Positions 29,107-38,439 of a stretch of 64,000 nucleotides of DNA are shown in pieces. Source of the DNA: an uncultured Sphingobacteriales bacterium (GTDB lineage Bacteria > Bacteroidota > Bacteroidia > Chitinophagales > Chitinophagaceae); assembly GCA_937871285.1 (NCBI GenBank), contig CALMQS010000089.1, forward strand, positions 1-64,000. Direction: 5' to 3'. The position numbers and the translations under genes were made by a program. Every line of letters starts with the position of its first letter. Within the stretch, counting starts at the first letter, position 1. The notes beneath the pieces are model-generated. The model saw only the letters and a list, made by a program, of their open reading frames with translations, ran no database searches and was not told the DNA's origin.

Positions 29107-31569
29107 TCAGCGTTTAAGATGATCATCGAGGAACTCAAATGTGCCCTTGCCATGAATGCTGTGCGGGCCGGCGAAATGTTCTATCCGCACGGATTCTTCA
29201 AGTCCGGTGAGATCATAATGCCTTTTTACTTTTCCGTATTCGTAATTCACCCACTCATCTGTGCCAACCCCGTCAAAGTGCCCCCGTTCTACCATAAAAG
29301 GGCGGGGAGCGATCAGCGCGGCCATTTCGGCGTAGTTAAAAGTATGTCCAAGATTCCATTCCGGCATATCATACTCTCCCGTATACACATAACCGAAATG
29401 ATGTTCCGTAGTGGACACTTTTCGTACCCATTCGTTAAAATCCGCAGAGCAAATGGAGAGGGCGTATCCTTTCACGACAGCCGGTACACGCATGGCGGTT
29501 TTACCTCCATAAGATAGTCCATAGAATGCAATTTTTTGAGGATCCACAAAAGAAAGTTGCTGCAGCCATTCAACTATTCGTTGGTGCTGGCTGATAATGA
29601 CCGAAAATAAAGTAAGTCCAAGCGGATTTGCTTTGCGCTGAATGACACGGAAGGAATCTTTACCACGGTAAGGGTTATGCGGCGCAAAGGTAATATATCC
29701 TTTTTCTGCCAGCCGCGTGGCATAGCCTTTATAGTAATGAAAGGCCTGTGCGGTTGAATCGGTAGTAACCACATCGGCCGGAAGGCCTTCGAGACCATGC
29801 TGGCATACTACTACCGCCCGCTTTTCACCCGGTTTAATACCTTTGGGCACTGTTAAAATGCCCCAGGCATATACATCAGGACTGAAAACATCCAGTGTTA
29901 CTTCATAGCTGATCCATTTGTCTGACTGCTGGTATATCCTCGCTTTTACATTAAGTGGATCGGAGGGCGTTGGCAGTTTTCCTAATACCTGCCAGAACCG
30001 TTCGCGCTCTTCTTCTTTCACCTTTTCCTGCGCAGCAGCATCGCCTTTTAGTTTCTCCCAGAAATCTTTATTCCGGGTACGTTCACACACAGCCAGTACA
30101 TGCTGTATATGATTGTTCATTTCGCGAACGATACGCTCCTGCCTTTCTTCATCGTTTATCCAGTTAATGGGTATAGCTGCTTCTGGCGCAGGCAACATCT
30201 TTTTAGGCAGCTCAACATGAAGCGCCTTCGCAAAAGCCCGGAGTGAAGGGGTAGAAAATGGTTGTAATACGGGTTCTGTACTGTTGTGTACGAAAGTAAG
30301 TTGGGCGGTAGCCGGCAGCATTGCTTTTGCCCGCAGGAATTCCGTATGCGCGCTTTTAAACATGGGCGATGTCAGAATACCGGGCGTGGCGCCCCGGTTG
30401 GAGTGTATGATTTCAGGAGCTGTGGCATGTTCAATGATCAATGATCGCGGCCATGTCATAACCGCAAGCTCCGCATCGCCAAATGTTTTCAATAAGCCGG
30501 AAACATTCCGGTATATAGGCTCCTTCCACAACTCCTCCCGCGCGTTGAAATATCCGCTCACTAAGGTAGCCGCAATACGCTGGTCAATTGCTGCTGCGTA
30601 TAATGCCAGCAGGCCGCCTTCGCCATGACCTGCAATGCCGGTAGGCAGCGCATCGCCTTCCGCCTGGTTGCGGGTATGGAACCAGTCAATAGCTGAAAAA
30701 ATTTTCTGCAGCTCATAGCCGATCACGTGCCTGCCTACCGTATAGGCCTGCCTGTATATCCACTCCCGGTGAGGTTGTTGGGTAGAAGTGCCCAGTGAAG
30801 GATTGCCTGAATATTTAAAATCGCGGTTTACCAGCGACGGGATCAGGATCTCAAAGCCTGCTTTAACCAGATGCAGCGCTGCTCCAAAACCTGGCGCACC
30901 TGCTTGTTGCATGCCTGCCAGCACTTCGGGCGACACGTCGGCATCGGGTATCATCACTATACGCGCAAGGGCTTTTCTTTTGGGTATCAGCAATAATCCT
31001 TCCGATGAAAGTCCTTCTATCACTTTCCAGCGCACGGCATAGATCCTGTATCTTTTTGCTTCAACTAAAAATGGTTGTAGTTCGCTATTGCTTTGTACTT
31101 CCAGTCCGGGGCTTACGCTTTCCTCTGCAATACCCAGCGACAGCTTCAAAAGCTCATGTTGGGCCGATATGGATATTTTAAATGCCGCTGCTGAGCTGAA
31201 ATCTGCTTTCCACAAAGCCGAACGCTGTTTTTGCAAACGCTCCGTTTCTTTTAACAGGAAATGATTGATCCCTTCTACCATGGCAGCCGAAAAGTCGCCC
31301 TGCCCGGTAAGGGGTAAGCTGGTAAATGGAATGCCCGGTTGGCCCGATGCTTTCGAAAATAATAAGAACAGGAAAAAGAAACCTGCTATAGCTGGAGTGC
31401 GCCTGCCTGTATTATTATGAGGCTGTCTCAAAAGGTCCGGTATAGAAGATATGCCACTAAGACACAAGGGCACAAAGTCCTGATCTTCAGGTTTTATTTT
31501 CTTCGTGTTTTCGTGACTTCGTGGCAAAATATTACTTTTGAGACAACCTCGTAGGGAATTTTGTAGCAT
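29107..31569 (-). CDS. Bilobed secreted alpha/beta-hydrolase (acetyl-esterase-like), 5' end altered by a palindromic element
   Basis: An 820-residue protein made of two alpha/beta-hydrolase lobes. In the N-terminal lobe the nucleophile elbow reads GHGEGG, lacking Ser; in the C-terminal lobe (about residue 675) it is the canonical GLSYGG, and a later GPHSIHG offers the His. So only the second lobe looks catalytic. Relatives include acetyl-xylan and glucuronoyl-type esterases. The only ATG upstream of the signal-like helix (AGFFFLFLLFSKASG) is at 31569. Codons 7-50 come from a 132-bp palindromic repeat that keeps the frame open, giving a very long hydrophilic leader ahead of the signal helix. 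Whether export still works, or translation starts at a non-ATG codon, is open. Confidence 0.75.
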   Translation of the reverse strand: MLQNSLRGCLKSNILPRSHENTKKIKPEDQDFVPLCLSGISSIPDLLRQPHNNTGRRTPAIAGFFFLFLLFSKASGQPGIPFTSLPLTGQGDFSAAMVEGINHFLLKETERLQKQRSALWKADFSSAAAFKISISAQHELLKLSLGIAEESVSPGLEVQSNSELQPFLVEAKRYRIYAVRWKVIEGLSSEGLLLIPKRKALARIVMIPDADVSPEVLAGMQQAGAPGFGAALHLVKAGFEILIPSLVNRDFKYSGNPSLGTSTQQPHREWIYRQAYTVGRHVIGYELQKIFSAIDWFHTRNQAEGDALPTGIAGHGEGGLLALYAAAIDQRIAATLVSGYFNAREELWKEPIYRNVSGLLKTFGDAELAVMTWPRSLIIEHATAPEIIHSNRGATPGILTSPMFKSAHTEFLRAKAMLPATAQLTFVHNSTEPVLQPFSTPSLRAFAKALHVELPKKMLPAPEAAIPINWINDEERQERIVREMNNHIQHVLAVCERTRNKDFWEKLKGDAAAQEKVKEEERERFWQVLGKLPTPSDPLNVKARIYQQSDKWISYEVTLDVFSPDVYAWGILTVPKGIKPGEKRAVVVCQHGLEGLPADVVTTDSTAQAFHYYKGYATRLAEKGYITFAPHNPYRGKDSFRVIQRKANPLGLTLFSVIISQHQRIVEWLQQLSFVDPQKIAFYGLSYGGKTAMRVPAVVKGYALSICSADFNEWVRKVSTTEHHFGYVYTGEYDMPEWNLGHTFNYAEMAALIAPRPFMVERGHFDGVGTDEWVNYEYGKVKRHYDLTGLEESVRIEHFAGPHSIHGKGTFEFLDDHLKR
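31419..31550. repeat. MITE-like palindromic element inside a coding region
   Basis: A 132-bp element with outer inverted repeats of 16 bp (GAGGCTGTCTCAAAAG at 31419-31434 and CTTTTGAGACAACCTC at 31535-31550, 14 of 16 matching). It has an inner inverted pair: GCCACTAAGACACAAGGGC, against the CTTCGTG...GACTTCGTGGC stretch ending near 31525. TA lies on both sides. The inner phrase (CACGAAG/CTTCGTG runs) is a recurrent intergenic motif in Bacteroidota. Its length is a multiple of three and it carries no stop in the frame of the hydrolase gene. Confidence 0.7.
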
Positions 31570-31627
31570 GTTTTTTTTTTATTGCCGTCTATTGTCAGGT
31601 TTATTAAAAATTTTATCATAAGCATTG

Positions 31628-32776
31628 CTACCATTCTGTAATGCTTCCATCGGGATTACGCCACACCGGGTTTTTCCAGCTATGCCCGGTTTTTGCCATT
31701 TCTCTTACTTTTTCCTCATTGATTTCCACACCCAGTCCGGGCAAAACGGGCCGGCTGATATAACCGTTTTTTATATCAAATACTTCAGGGTTTAAGAGAT
31801 AATCAAGCAAATCGGTTCCTTCATTGTAATGAATGCCAATGCTGGACTCCTGTATAAAAGCGTTAATGCAGCTAAAATCTATATGAAGCGCTGCCGCGAA
31901 AGAAACAGGACCGAGCGGGCAATGCGGGGCCAGGGCTACATCATAAGCTTCGGCCATAGCCGCTATTTTTTTTACTTCTGTAATGCCTCCGGCATGGCTT
32001 ACATCGGGTTGAATAATATCTACTGCCCCCTGTTCAAATAAACGTTTAAAATCCCAACGGCTGAACAAACGCTCGCCGGTTGCAATAGGCGCTGCAGTAT
32101 ATTGCGCTAAACCCGAAAATGCCTCAAAATTTTCCGAAAGCACAGGCTCTTCAATAAACATCGGTTTCAGCAAATCGAGCTCGCGCATGAAAGCCTTAGC
32201 CATGCCTTTATGTACTCTCCCATGGAAGTCAATTCCCAGTCCTCTGTCGTATCCGATAGCATCTCTCACAGAAGCGATGGCTGTTACGGCTTCTTCAATT
32301 TTTTTTGGGGTATCTATCCATTCCATTTCTGAGCAGGCATTCATCTTCACTGCAAGAAAGCCGTCTTCCATTCTTTTCCTTGCACCCGCTACAACCTGTG
32401 AAGGTTTGTCGCCGCCTATCCAGCCATAAATTTTCATTTTATCCCTTACGGCGCCTCCCAGTAATTCATATACAGGAACACCGAGCGCTTTACCTTTGAT
32501 ATCCCATAATGCCTGGTCTATGCCGGCAATAGCGCTCATAAGTATAGGACCGCCACGATAGAACCCTCCCCTGTAAAGTGTTTGCCAGATGTCTTCAATA
32601 TGCCGGGCATCTTTTCCTGTTAAATAAGATGCCATTTCTTCAACAGCCGCTTTTACCGTATCGGCTTTACCTTCAATTACAGGCTCTCCCCATCCTGTGA
32701 TGCCACTGGCGGTTGTTATTTTAAGAAAAAGCCATCTGGGCGGAACTTTAAACAGCTCAATTTTTTTGATTTTCAT
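31628..32776 (-). CDS. dgoD: D-galactonate dehydratase
   Basis: A 382-residue enolase-superfamily enzyme that dehydrates D-galactonate to 2-keto-3-deoxygalactonate. Conserved family segments are [86 protein letters not shown] and [18 protein letters not shown]. These include the metal ligands Asp, Glu and Glu and the catalytic His residues, and match E. coli DgoD closely in length. The partners DgoK and DgoA (kinase, aldolase) are not in the window. It lies downstream of the SDR gene on the same strand with a 145-bp gap. Confidence 0.92.
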   Translation of the reverse strand: MKIKKIELFKVPPRWLFLKITTASGITGWGEPVIEGKADTVKAAVEEMASYLTGKDARHIEDIWQTLYRGGFYRGGPILMSAIAGIDQALWDIKGKALGVPVYELLGGAVRDKMKIYGWIGGDKPSQVVAGARKRMEDGFLAVKMNACSEMEWIDTPKKIEEAVTAIASVRDAIGYDRGLGIDFHGRVHKGMAKAFMRELDLLKPMFIEEPVLSENFEAFSGLAQYTAAPIATGERLFSRWDFKRLFEQGAVDIIQPDVSHAGGITEVKKIAAMAEAYDVALAPHCPLGPVSFAAALHIDFSCINAFIQESSIGIHYNEGTDLLDYLLNPEVFDIKNGYISRPVLPGLGVEINEEKVREMAKTGHSWKNPVWRNPDGSITEW

Positions 32777-32921
32777 ATTTTAATGAATATTACCCTGGTT
32801 GTGATTATACTTTCGTTTATCCCCAACAGTAAGTAAACCGCTTCGGATTTCTTCCCGGTATTTTTATTTTTTTACAGGCATGATACAGGCAGGTATTATT
32901 AAAAACACGTTGCCGCCCCGG

Positions 32922-33665
32922 CTATACGATGCGCATTGTCATGCCGCCATCTATTACTATATTTTCTCCGGTAATAAACCTGTTTTTAACTAAGGTACAG
33001 ATAACAGCCGCTACATCTTCCGGCGTACCTTCTCTTTGAAGCGGTATCCTGTTGCTGATATTATTTTTTACCTGCTCCGGCGTAAGAAAATCCTGGAACC
33101 GTGTACGTATTACGCCCGGTGATACACAGTTAACTGTTATATTATCCGGCGAAAGCTCTAAGGCCAATGCCCTGCAAAATTGGGGAATAGCTCCTTTTAC
33201 CACTGCGTATGCCAGCGCGTTTTTTACTCCTCGTATTCCTGCTGCCGAAGAAATAAGCACAATCGCTCCTTTCTTATTGGCTTTCATACAGGGCACAGCG
33301 GCCCTGCATAAGTGAAAGATAGCATGCACATGTATATCAAATGCCTGGTACCATATTTCCCTTGCACCGTTTAACAGGCTGCCTGGTGCCGGAGCGCCTG
33401 CGCTATGCACTAAAATGTCAATACTTCCATAATGCATCTGTACTTCGTTAATAGCCCGTGTACATTCTTCTTCTTTACTGAGATCCGCAGTAACCGTAAT
33501 GCACGGTATGCCCATTGCTTCTATTTTTTTTCTTACTGTTCCATCACCGGTGTGCCGGGCAACCAAAGCGATATGCGCACCTTGTGCTGCTAATGCAATC
33601 GCCGTTTCTGCACCTATTCCATGTGTTCCTCCTGTAATAAGGGCTACCTTATTATGTAAATCCAT
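32922..33665 (-). CDS. SDR-family dehydrogenase, possibly sugar 1-dehydrogenase
   Basis: A 247-residue classical short-chain dehydrogenase. The cofactor motif TGGTHGIG lies at residues 11-18, and the NNAG element appears as HSAGAP. The catalytic Ser is in LISSAAGIRG and the YxxxK motif is YAVVK; the C-terminal FITGENIVIDGGMTM is typical. In this neighbourhood (lactonase, galactonate dehydratase, sugar-acid transporter) a galactose- or fucose-type 1-dehydrogenase, or an oxidoreductase acting on sugar acids, would fit, but the family is too broad to decide. Confidence 0.85.
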   Translation of the reverse strand: MDLHNKVALITGGTHGIGAETAIALAAQGAHIALVARHTGDGTVRKKIEAMGIPCITVTADLSKEEECTRAINEVQMHYGSIDILVHSAGAPAPGSLLNGAREIWYQAFDIHVHAIFHLCRAAVPCMKANKKGAIVLISSAAGIRGVKNALAYAVVKGAIPQFCRALALELSPDNITVNCVSPGVIRTRFQDFLTPEQVKNNISNRIPLQREGTPEDVAAVICTLVKNRFITGENIVIDGGMTMRIV

Positions 33666-33955
33666 AGATTTTTTTTATCGGGTTAACAAAGGTTGTATTC
33701 AGGGATAGCTATGCCTGCAAAAGAACCAATTATTTCAACATGGTTAATGCTGGTTATTAACAGAAGGGCTCTTTTATGTTACCATATTAACAGGGGCTGT
33801 TGGGGGCCGGGTTACATACCTGGTGCTGAAGGTAAAATTCATGGTTGCAAGGATAATATTTTGTAATTTTTCCCGGATATTTTTCGGTTCCTTGCGCTAC
33901 GGCGCGCTGCTTCAGGCAGCCGGTGCCGGCAATAGAAATACAGAACATTAAAAAT

Positions 33956-35563
33956 ATGGGAAAAGCAAATTTTATTTTTCAACTGTTGTTACCGGCCATT
34001 TTATTTTCTAATGTCTTACCGGCTCAGTCTAAAGTTAAAGAGGAAGCGTTTACCGTTTCCCTTCAAAAGCGGCCTCCATCCGGGGAAGAGCAGGGCGCTT
34101 TCATTATTTCGCACGAAGTACAGCAATGGCTTCCTTCACAAACAGCGATCATTATATGTGATATGTGGGACAGGCACTGGTGCACGGGCGCTACGCAAAG
34201 GGTAGGGGAGATGGCGCCTTATATTAATGAAGTTATTGCTGCCGGCAGGCAAAAGGGGATGCTGATTGTTCATGCCCCGAGCGATTGTATGGATTATTAT
34301 AAGGATCATCCGGGCAGAAAGCTTGCCCAAAAATATGAGAAGAAGAAATATAACCAGCTGCTTGGCGAAGGATTGCTTGATTCGGAAAAAGGTGCGGAAT
34401 GGCCCATTGATCAGTCGGATGAAGGTTGTGAAGACGTGGGTGAAACGCCGCATAAGGCCTGGACAAAACAGCATGATGCTATTGAGATCAGTAAGGAAGA
34501 TGCCATCAGTGATTCCGGTGCCGAGTTGGCCGGTCTTTTTAAGGCAAGAGGGATCAGAAATGTTATTCTTACCGGTGTGCACACCAATATGTGCGTGATC
34601 GGCAGGTCTTTTGGGTTAAGAAATATGGTAAGACTGGGGATGAATGTTGCATTGCTCCGCGATCTTACGGATGTAATGTACAATTCAAAAATGTGGCCTT
34701 ATGTATCACATTTTACCGGCAATAGTCTTATGGCGGAATATATTGAGAAATATGTTTGTCCATCCATTGTTTCAACTGATTTTACCGCACGCAAACAGTT
34801 CAGGTTCAGCCATGACCAACGGCCCATCATTGCTTTTTTAACGGCAGAAGGCGAATACCGCGCCAATCAAAAGCTGCCGGAGTTCGGACGCCAGCTGCTG
34901 CTCAAAGAAAATATGAACTGTGAATATGCAACAGGTCTTCCGCTAATGGAAGGCCCCGGCAGGCATAACCTGGAAAATATGCAGATACTCGCTGATGCAG
35001 ATCTTGCTGTTATATTTATCCGTAGAATTGCACTGGAGCCGGAAAAGATGGCTTTGATCAAAGATTTTGTAAATCGCGGAAAGCCGGTATTGGGAATACG
35101 AACGGCCAGTCATGCTTTTGATGCAAAAGGAAATGTTCCCAGGGAAGGGGGAGGTATTGCGGCTTCTACGGAAAAGGTTTCCGGCTTCTTAGAACAATGG
35201 CCCGAATTCGACAGCCTTGCATTGGGTGGCAATTACCAGGGGCATTATCCGCATCTCGAAGAAAGCACCCTTATTCATATCGTTCCCGGAATGGAAGGTC
35301 ACCCTATACTTAAAAACATACCGGCGGAAGGATTTGCAAGTAAAAACTGGCTATATAAAAATGCGCCTTTACGTTCACCCCATGCCCAGGTGCTGCTAAC
35401 GGGAACGATTCCGAATGAAAAACCTGAACCTGTTTTGTGGATTAACAGCAGTGGAAAAAACAGGGTGGTATATACCTCGCTTGGTCACTGGGACGATTGG
35501 AAAACCGAAGCGGTACAAAAGATATTTGTGCAGGCTATTCATTATTTACTTAATCCGCAATAG
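33956..35563 (+). CDS. Secreted fusion: isochorismatase-like cysteine hydrolase plus ThuA-like domain
   Basis: A 535-residue protein starting at ATG 33956 (an upstream in-frame GTG is less likely), with a signal peptide (FIFQLLLPAILFSNVLPAQ). The first half is a cysteine hydrolase of the isochorismatase/nicotinamidase fold, with Asp69 in IIICDMWDRHW and nucleophile Cys213 in GVHTNMCVIGRS. The second half, from about residue 290 (QRPIIAFLTAEGEYRANQKL), resembles ThuA-like/glutamine-amidotransferase-fold domains, including GGNYQGHYPH, IVPGMEGHPIL and VVYTSLGHWDDW. It is read opposite to its neighbours. The substrate is unknown; the pairing suggests amide or carbamoyl chemistry on a carbohydrate, which is inference. 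Confidence 0.78.
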   Translation: MGKANFIFQLLLPAILFSNVLPAQSKVKEEAFTVSLQKRPPSGEEQGAFIISHEVQQWLPSQTAIIICDMWDRHWCTGATQRVGEMAPYINEVIAAGRQKGMLIVHAPSDCMDYYKDHPGRKLAQKYEKKKYNQLLGEGLLDSEKGAEWPIDQSDEGCEDVGETPHKAWTKQHDAIEISKEDAISDSGAELAGLFKARGIRNVILTGVHTNMCVIGRSFGLRNMVRLGMNVALLRDLTDVMYNSKMWPYVSHFTGNSLMAEYIEKYVCPSIVSTDFTARKQFRFSHDQRPIIAFLTAEGEYRANQKLPEFGRQLLLKENMNCEYATGLPLMEGPGRHNLENMQILADADLAVIFIRRIALEPEKMALIKDFVNRGKPVLGIRTASHAFDAKGNVPREGGGIAASTEKVSGFLEQWPEFDSLALGGNYQGHYPHLEESTLIHIVPGMEGHPILKNIPAEGFASKNWLYKNAPLRSPHAQVLLTGTIPNEKPEPVLWINSSGKNRVVYTSLGHWDDWKTEAVQKIFVQAIHYLLNPQ

Positions 35564-35689
35564 TTTCATACCGTGCCTTTAGCTGTCAGGTATAAGGTAT
35601 GAGAAAGTTCGAAATCCGATGCGATCCCAACGGTGAGCCAAAAATGATAAACTAAAAAATACGGGAAGAAGATTCATCCCATCATTAGT

Positions 35690-35836
35690 AGTTACTCACC
35701 TGATAACTGTAAATCCAAAGATGAAATTCCGAAATCCGAAGCCAAATGCAACCATAAACTACAAACCATAAACCGTAAACGACAAATAATAAACGATAGG
35801 TCCAGACCGAAACGGATATTCACTGAGACCTGCAAC
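35690..35836. repeat. Low-complexity intergenic repeat stretch
   Basis: Repeated short words: AATCCAAAGATGAAATTCCG/AATCCGAAG, then CATAAACTACAAACCATAAAC and CGTAAACGACAAATAATAAAC, then GCAACCTGAAACC. The stretch lies at the 3' end of the SMP-30 gene. It resembles the low-complexity stretch at 53470-53577 in style. Confidence 0.5.
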
Positions 35837-35843
35837 CTGAAAC

Positions 35844-36797
35844 CTATTTCACCCCCCTCACCTGCATCTGCAAAGTATAAACAGATTCCGATGCTGTTAT
35901 GAAGAGGGTCTTCCTGTCTTTTCCGCCAAAACATACATTGCCTACCCAACCCGAAGGAACAGGAATATTACCTATTTTTGTTCCCAACGGATCATAAATG
36001 GTTACACCTTTACCCGTTATATACAGGTTGCCTTTACTATCGAGCGTCATACCGTCTGAACCCTGCAGCACAAAAAGCTGCCGGTTCGTTAAACTACCGT
36101 CTTCATTTATTTGATATTTGTAGGTTTTATCAGCGCCTATATCGGCCACATAAAGATGTTTACCATCGGGCGTGCCAATAATACCATTCGGCCGCACAAA
36201 GTCGGCATCCACTACAGTGGCTTCCTGGGCTCCTTTGGCTAAGTAATAGAGCTTCTGTGCATCCATGTCCGGCTTCTTTCTTTGCCAGTAATCTCTCTGG
36301 TAATATGGATCGGTAAAATAAATACCCCCTTTTTTATCAATCCATAAATCATTGGGGCCATTGAACCGAACGCCCTTGAAACCATTCAGCAATACTGTAA
36401 CCTTTTTTTCAGGACTGATGGACCATAGTTCATTTTTTTCATCGGCGCAGGCCACCAGGTTACCTTCGTTATCGAAATACAGACCATTGGAGCGACCGGA
36501 TTTATCCATGAATACAGACAGATTCCCGTTTGTATCATATTTCCATATTTTATCATTAGGCTGGTCGGTAAAAAATATATTCCCTTTGTTATCTGCCGCG
36601 GGTCCTTCGGTAAAACTAAACTGATCAGATACTTTTTGTAGTGCTGCACCGCGTTTAATGAGCTTTGCCAGGCTAACGCCGGTATCTGCCCGGGCAGTTG
36701 TTATTGCCGGAACAATATTCTTTCCGGCCTGCTGTTTTAGCGTTACGGCCACAACGCCCGAAATAAAAACACCTACAACAAGAATAGCTTTCATCAT
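35844..36797 (-). CDS. SMP-30/gluconolactonase-family protein, secreted
   Basis: A 317-residue six-bladed beta-propeller of the SMP-30/gluconolactonase/LRE family, with a signal or anchor segment (AILVVGVFISGVVAVTL). Propeller phrases carry the metal-site residues: FTEGPAADNKGNIFFTD, GRSNGLYFDNEGNLVACADE, NGPNDLWIDKKGGIYFTDPYY, RPNGIIGTPDGKHLYVADIG and GSDGMTLDSKGNLYITG. These enzymes open sugar lactones; next to a zinc dehydrogenase, an SDR and galactonate dehydratase, an aldonolactone is a plausible substrate. It follows the zinc dehydrogenase gene by 32 nt on the same strand. Confidence 0.87.
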   Translation of the reverse strand: MMKAILVVGVFISGVVAVTLKQQAGKNIVPAITTARADTGVSLAKLIKRGAALQKVSDQFSFTEGPAADNKGNIFFTDQPNDKIWKYDTNGNLSVFMDKSGRSNGLYFDNEGNLVACADEKNELWSISPEKKVTVLLNGFKGVRFNGPNDLWIDKKGGIYFTDPYYQRDYWQRKKPDMDAQKLYYLAKGAQEATVVDADFVRPNGIIGTPDGKHLYVADIGADKTYKYQINEDGSLTNRQLFVLQGSDGMTLDSKGNLYITGKGVTIYDPLGTKIGNIPVPSGWVGNVCFGGKDRKTLFITASESVYTLQMQVRGVK

Positions 36798-36829
36798 AGC
36801 TGAATATTTTATTCAATTCAATATACAAT

Positions 36830-37846
36830 TTAATCCTTTTCAACCATTGCTTTTATTACACCCGCGGACGGATTGAGCCATTCGTTGAACACCTCTTTTA
36901 CTTCATCAAATTGTACCCGGTGAGTGATATAGGGAAGCGGGCGGATCACCCCGGCTTTTATCGTATGAATAACATGTTCAAAATCCTGCCGGGTGGCATT
37001 TCGGCTACTCATTAACGTTGCTTCCCGTTTATGAAATTCAGGATGACTGAAGCAAAATTCCTCGCGCTGTAACCCGATCAGCACATACCTGCCGCCATGC
37101 GCCAGGTATTGCAGCCCGTTATTGATCGCTTTACGGTTGCCCGTTGCATCAATAACCACGGTGGGCATATCTCCGTTTGTAATTTCTGCCAGCCGCTTTA
37201 TTGCATCTTCTGCAGATGGATTGATCGTATATGCAACGTTCATCGTGTTTTTGCAAAATTCAAGTCGCGTTTCATTAAAATCCATTGCAATCACGCGGGC
37301 GCCGGCTATCCGTGCAAATTCCATAGTACCTAATCCAATTGGGCCTGCACCAACCACCAGTACAAATTCATCTTTCATAACCTCAGCACGCCGTATCCCA
37401 TGCGCTCCGATAGCCAGGGGTTCTACCAGCGCCAGTTCATCATAACTCAGTCCTTCACTTTTTACCAGTGTATCTTCCGGCACAGATAGATAGTCTGCCA
37501 TCCCGCCATCCACATGCACACCGCATACCTGTATGGTAGCACAACAATTGGGTTTACCATTGCGGCAGGCTATGCATTTTCCACAACTGAAATAGGGAAT
37601 AAAGGTCAATGCTTCTCCGGGTACAAACCCGCTTAACCCATCGGCATCCACCAGGTCGGCGGCCAATTCGTGCCCTAATATTCTTGGATAAGTAAAATAA
37701 GGCTGTGTTCCCTGGTAAGCATGCAAATCGGTGCCGCAAATACCAATGCGTTTTATTTTGAGGATGGCATGCCCCGGCTGTAATACAGGCGCCGGCAGGT
37801 CTTTATATTCAAAAGCTCCGGGGGTGCTGCATACTAATGCTTTCAT
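36830..37846 (-). CDS. Zinc-type dehydrogenase, L-gulonate/L-galactonate 5-dehydrogenase-like
   Basis: A 338-residue medium-chain zinc dehydrogenase. The catalytic zinc ligands are Cys37 in GICGTDLHAYQG and His-Glu in ILGHELAADL. The structural zinc cysteines are in CGKCIACRNGKPNCC, and the NAD motif is VLVVGAGPIGLGTMEFARI. Conserved pieces such as YPRILGHE, VHVDGGMADYLSVP and FCFSHPEFHKREATLMSSRNAT resemble the L-galactonate/L-gulonate oxidoreductase group (for example E. coli LgoD/YjjN). With the MFS sugar-acid transporter and DgoD this supports sugar-acid catabolism; the exact substrate is not determined. Confidence 0.85.
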   Translation of the reverse strand: MKALVCSTPGAFEYKDLPAPVLQPGHAILKIKRIGICGTDLHAYQGTQPYFTYPRILGHELAADLVDADGLSGFVPGEALTFIPYFSCGKCIACRNGKPNCCATIQVCGVHVDGGMADYLSVPEDTLVKSEGLSYDELALVEPLAIGAHGIRRAEVMKDEFVLVVGAGPIGLGTMEFARIAGARVIAMDFNETRLEFCKNTMNVAYTINPSAEDAIKRLAEITNGDMPTVVIDATGNRKAINNGLQYLAHGGRYVLIGLQREEFCFSHPEFHKREATLMSSRNATRQDFEHVIHTIKAGVIRPLPYITHRVQFDEVKEVFNEWLNPSAGVIKAMVEKD

Positions 37847-38439
37847 TACAGCAAGGTATTTCTATTTTTTAAAACCACCATTCATTCAGCAGAAAGGCAC
37901 TATGTTAAACAAGCTCTTAAAATTTGAAATAGGTGTTTGCCATAGATCTTTTTTAATAATTAATTGCTTATGAAATAAAACATTTTGCTCACAAAAAAAA
38001 TAATAATATAAATTATTTTCTTAGTCCCGGAGGGACTTTTGGTGGGTAGGACATCCCGGAGAATACATACAAACGTTCCTACGGAACGAGCTCTTTTCTA
38101 TTTCAACATTTACTACCCATGAAATGTTCCTATGGAACAGAACGCGTGCTGGCAAAGGCTCAAAGTCTTCGATTTTAAAAATGTAAAAATCACAGCGTGC
38201 AAAGTATTAATTAGGATTTGTTCAACAACTATGGAAGCCTTATGAATTTGTGGTGAAAGTAGTATTAATTGCCACTAACCTGTCCGTCGAAGGAGGATGC
38301 ACGAATATCGCTGCAGGGTTTTACAAGAATTATATAAAAATATTTGCAGGTATCAGGCACAAAAATGCAATTAAACAAATTGATAAACTTATTGAGCAAG
38401 CCCTGATCAGCTTCGTTTTTTCAAAATCGATACCAATCC
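37847..38439. other. Intergenic region, no convincing gene
   Basis: About 590 bases. The left part holds AT-rich DNA that must include the promoter of the zinc dehydrogenase gene. The middle holds a palindromic repeat (38023-38139). A short frame from 38250 on the plus strand runs into the end of the hydrolase gene and shows no family features, so I do not call it a gene. Confidence 0.45.
38023..38139. repeat. Composite hairpin repeat (GTTCC...GGAAC family)
   Basis: Three 15-nt hairpins of the same design with different stems: AGTCCC-GGA-GGGACT (38023-38037), CGTTCC-TAC-GGAACG (38074-38088) and TGTTCC-TAT-GGAACA (38125-38139). TGGGTAG (38043-38049) and CTACCCA (38113-38119) add a longer-range pairing. 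This type of dispersed intergenic palindrome is common in Bacteroidota. Confidence 0.65.
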
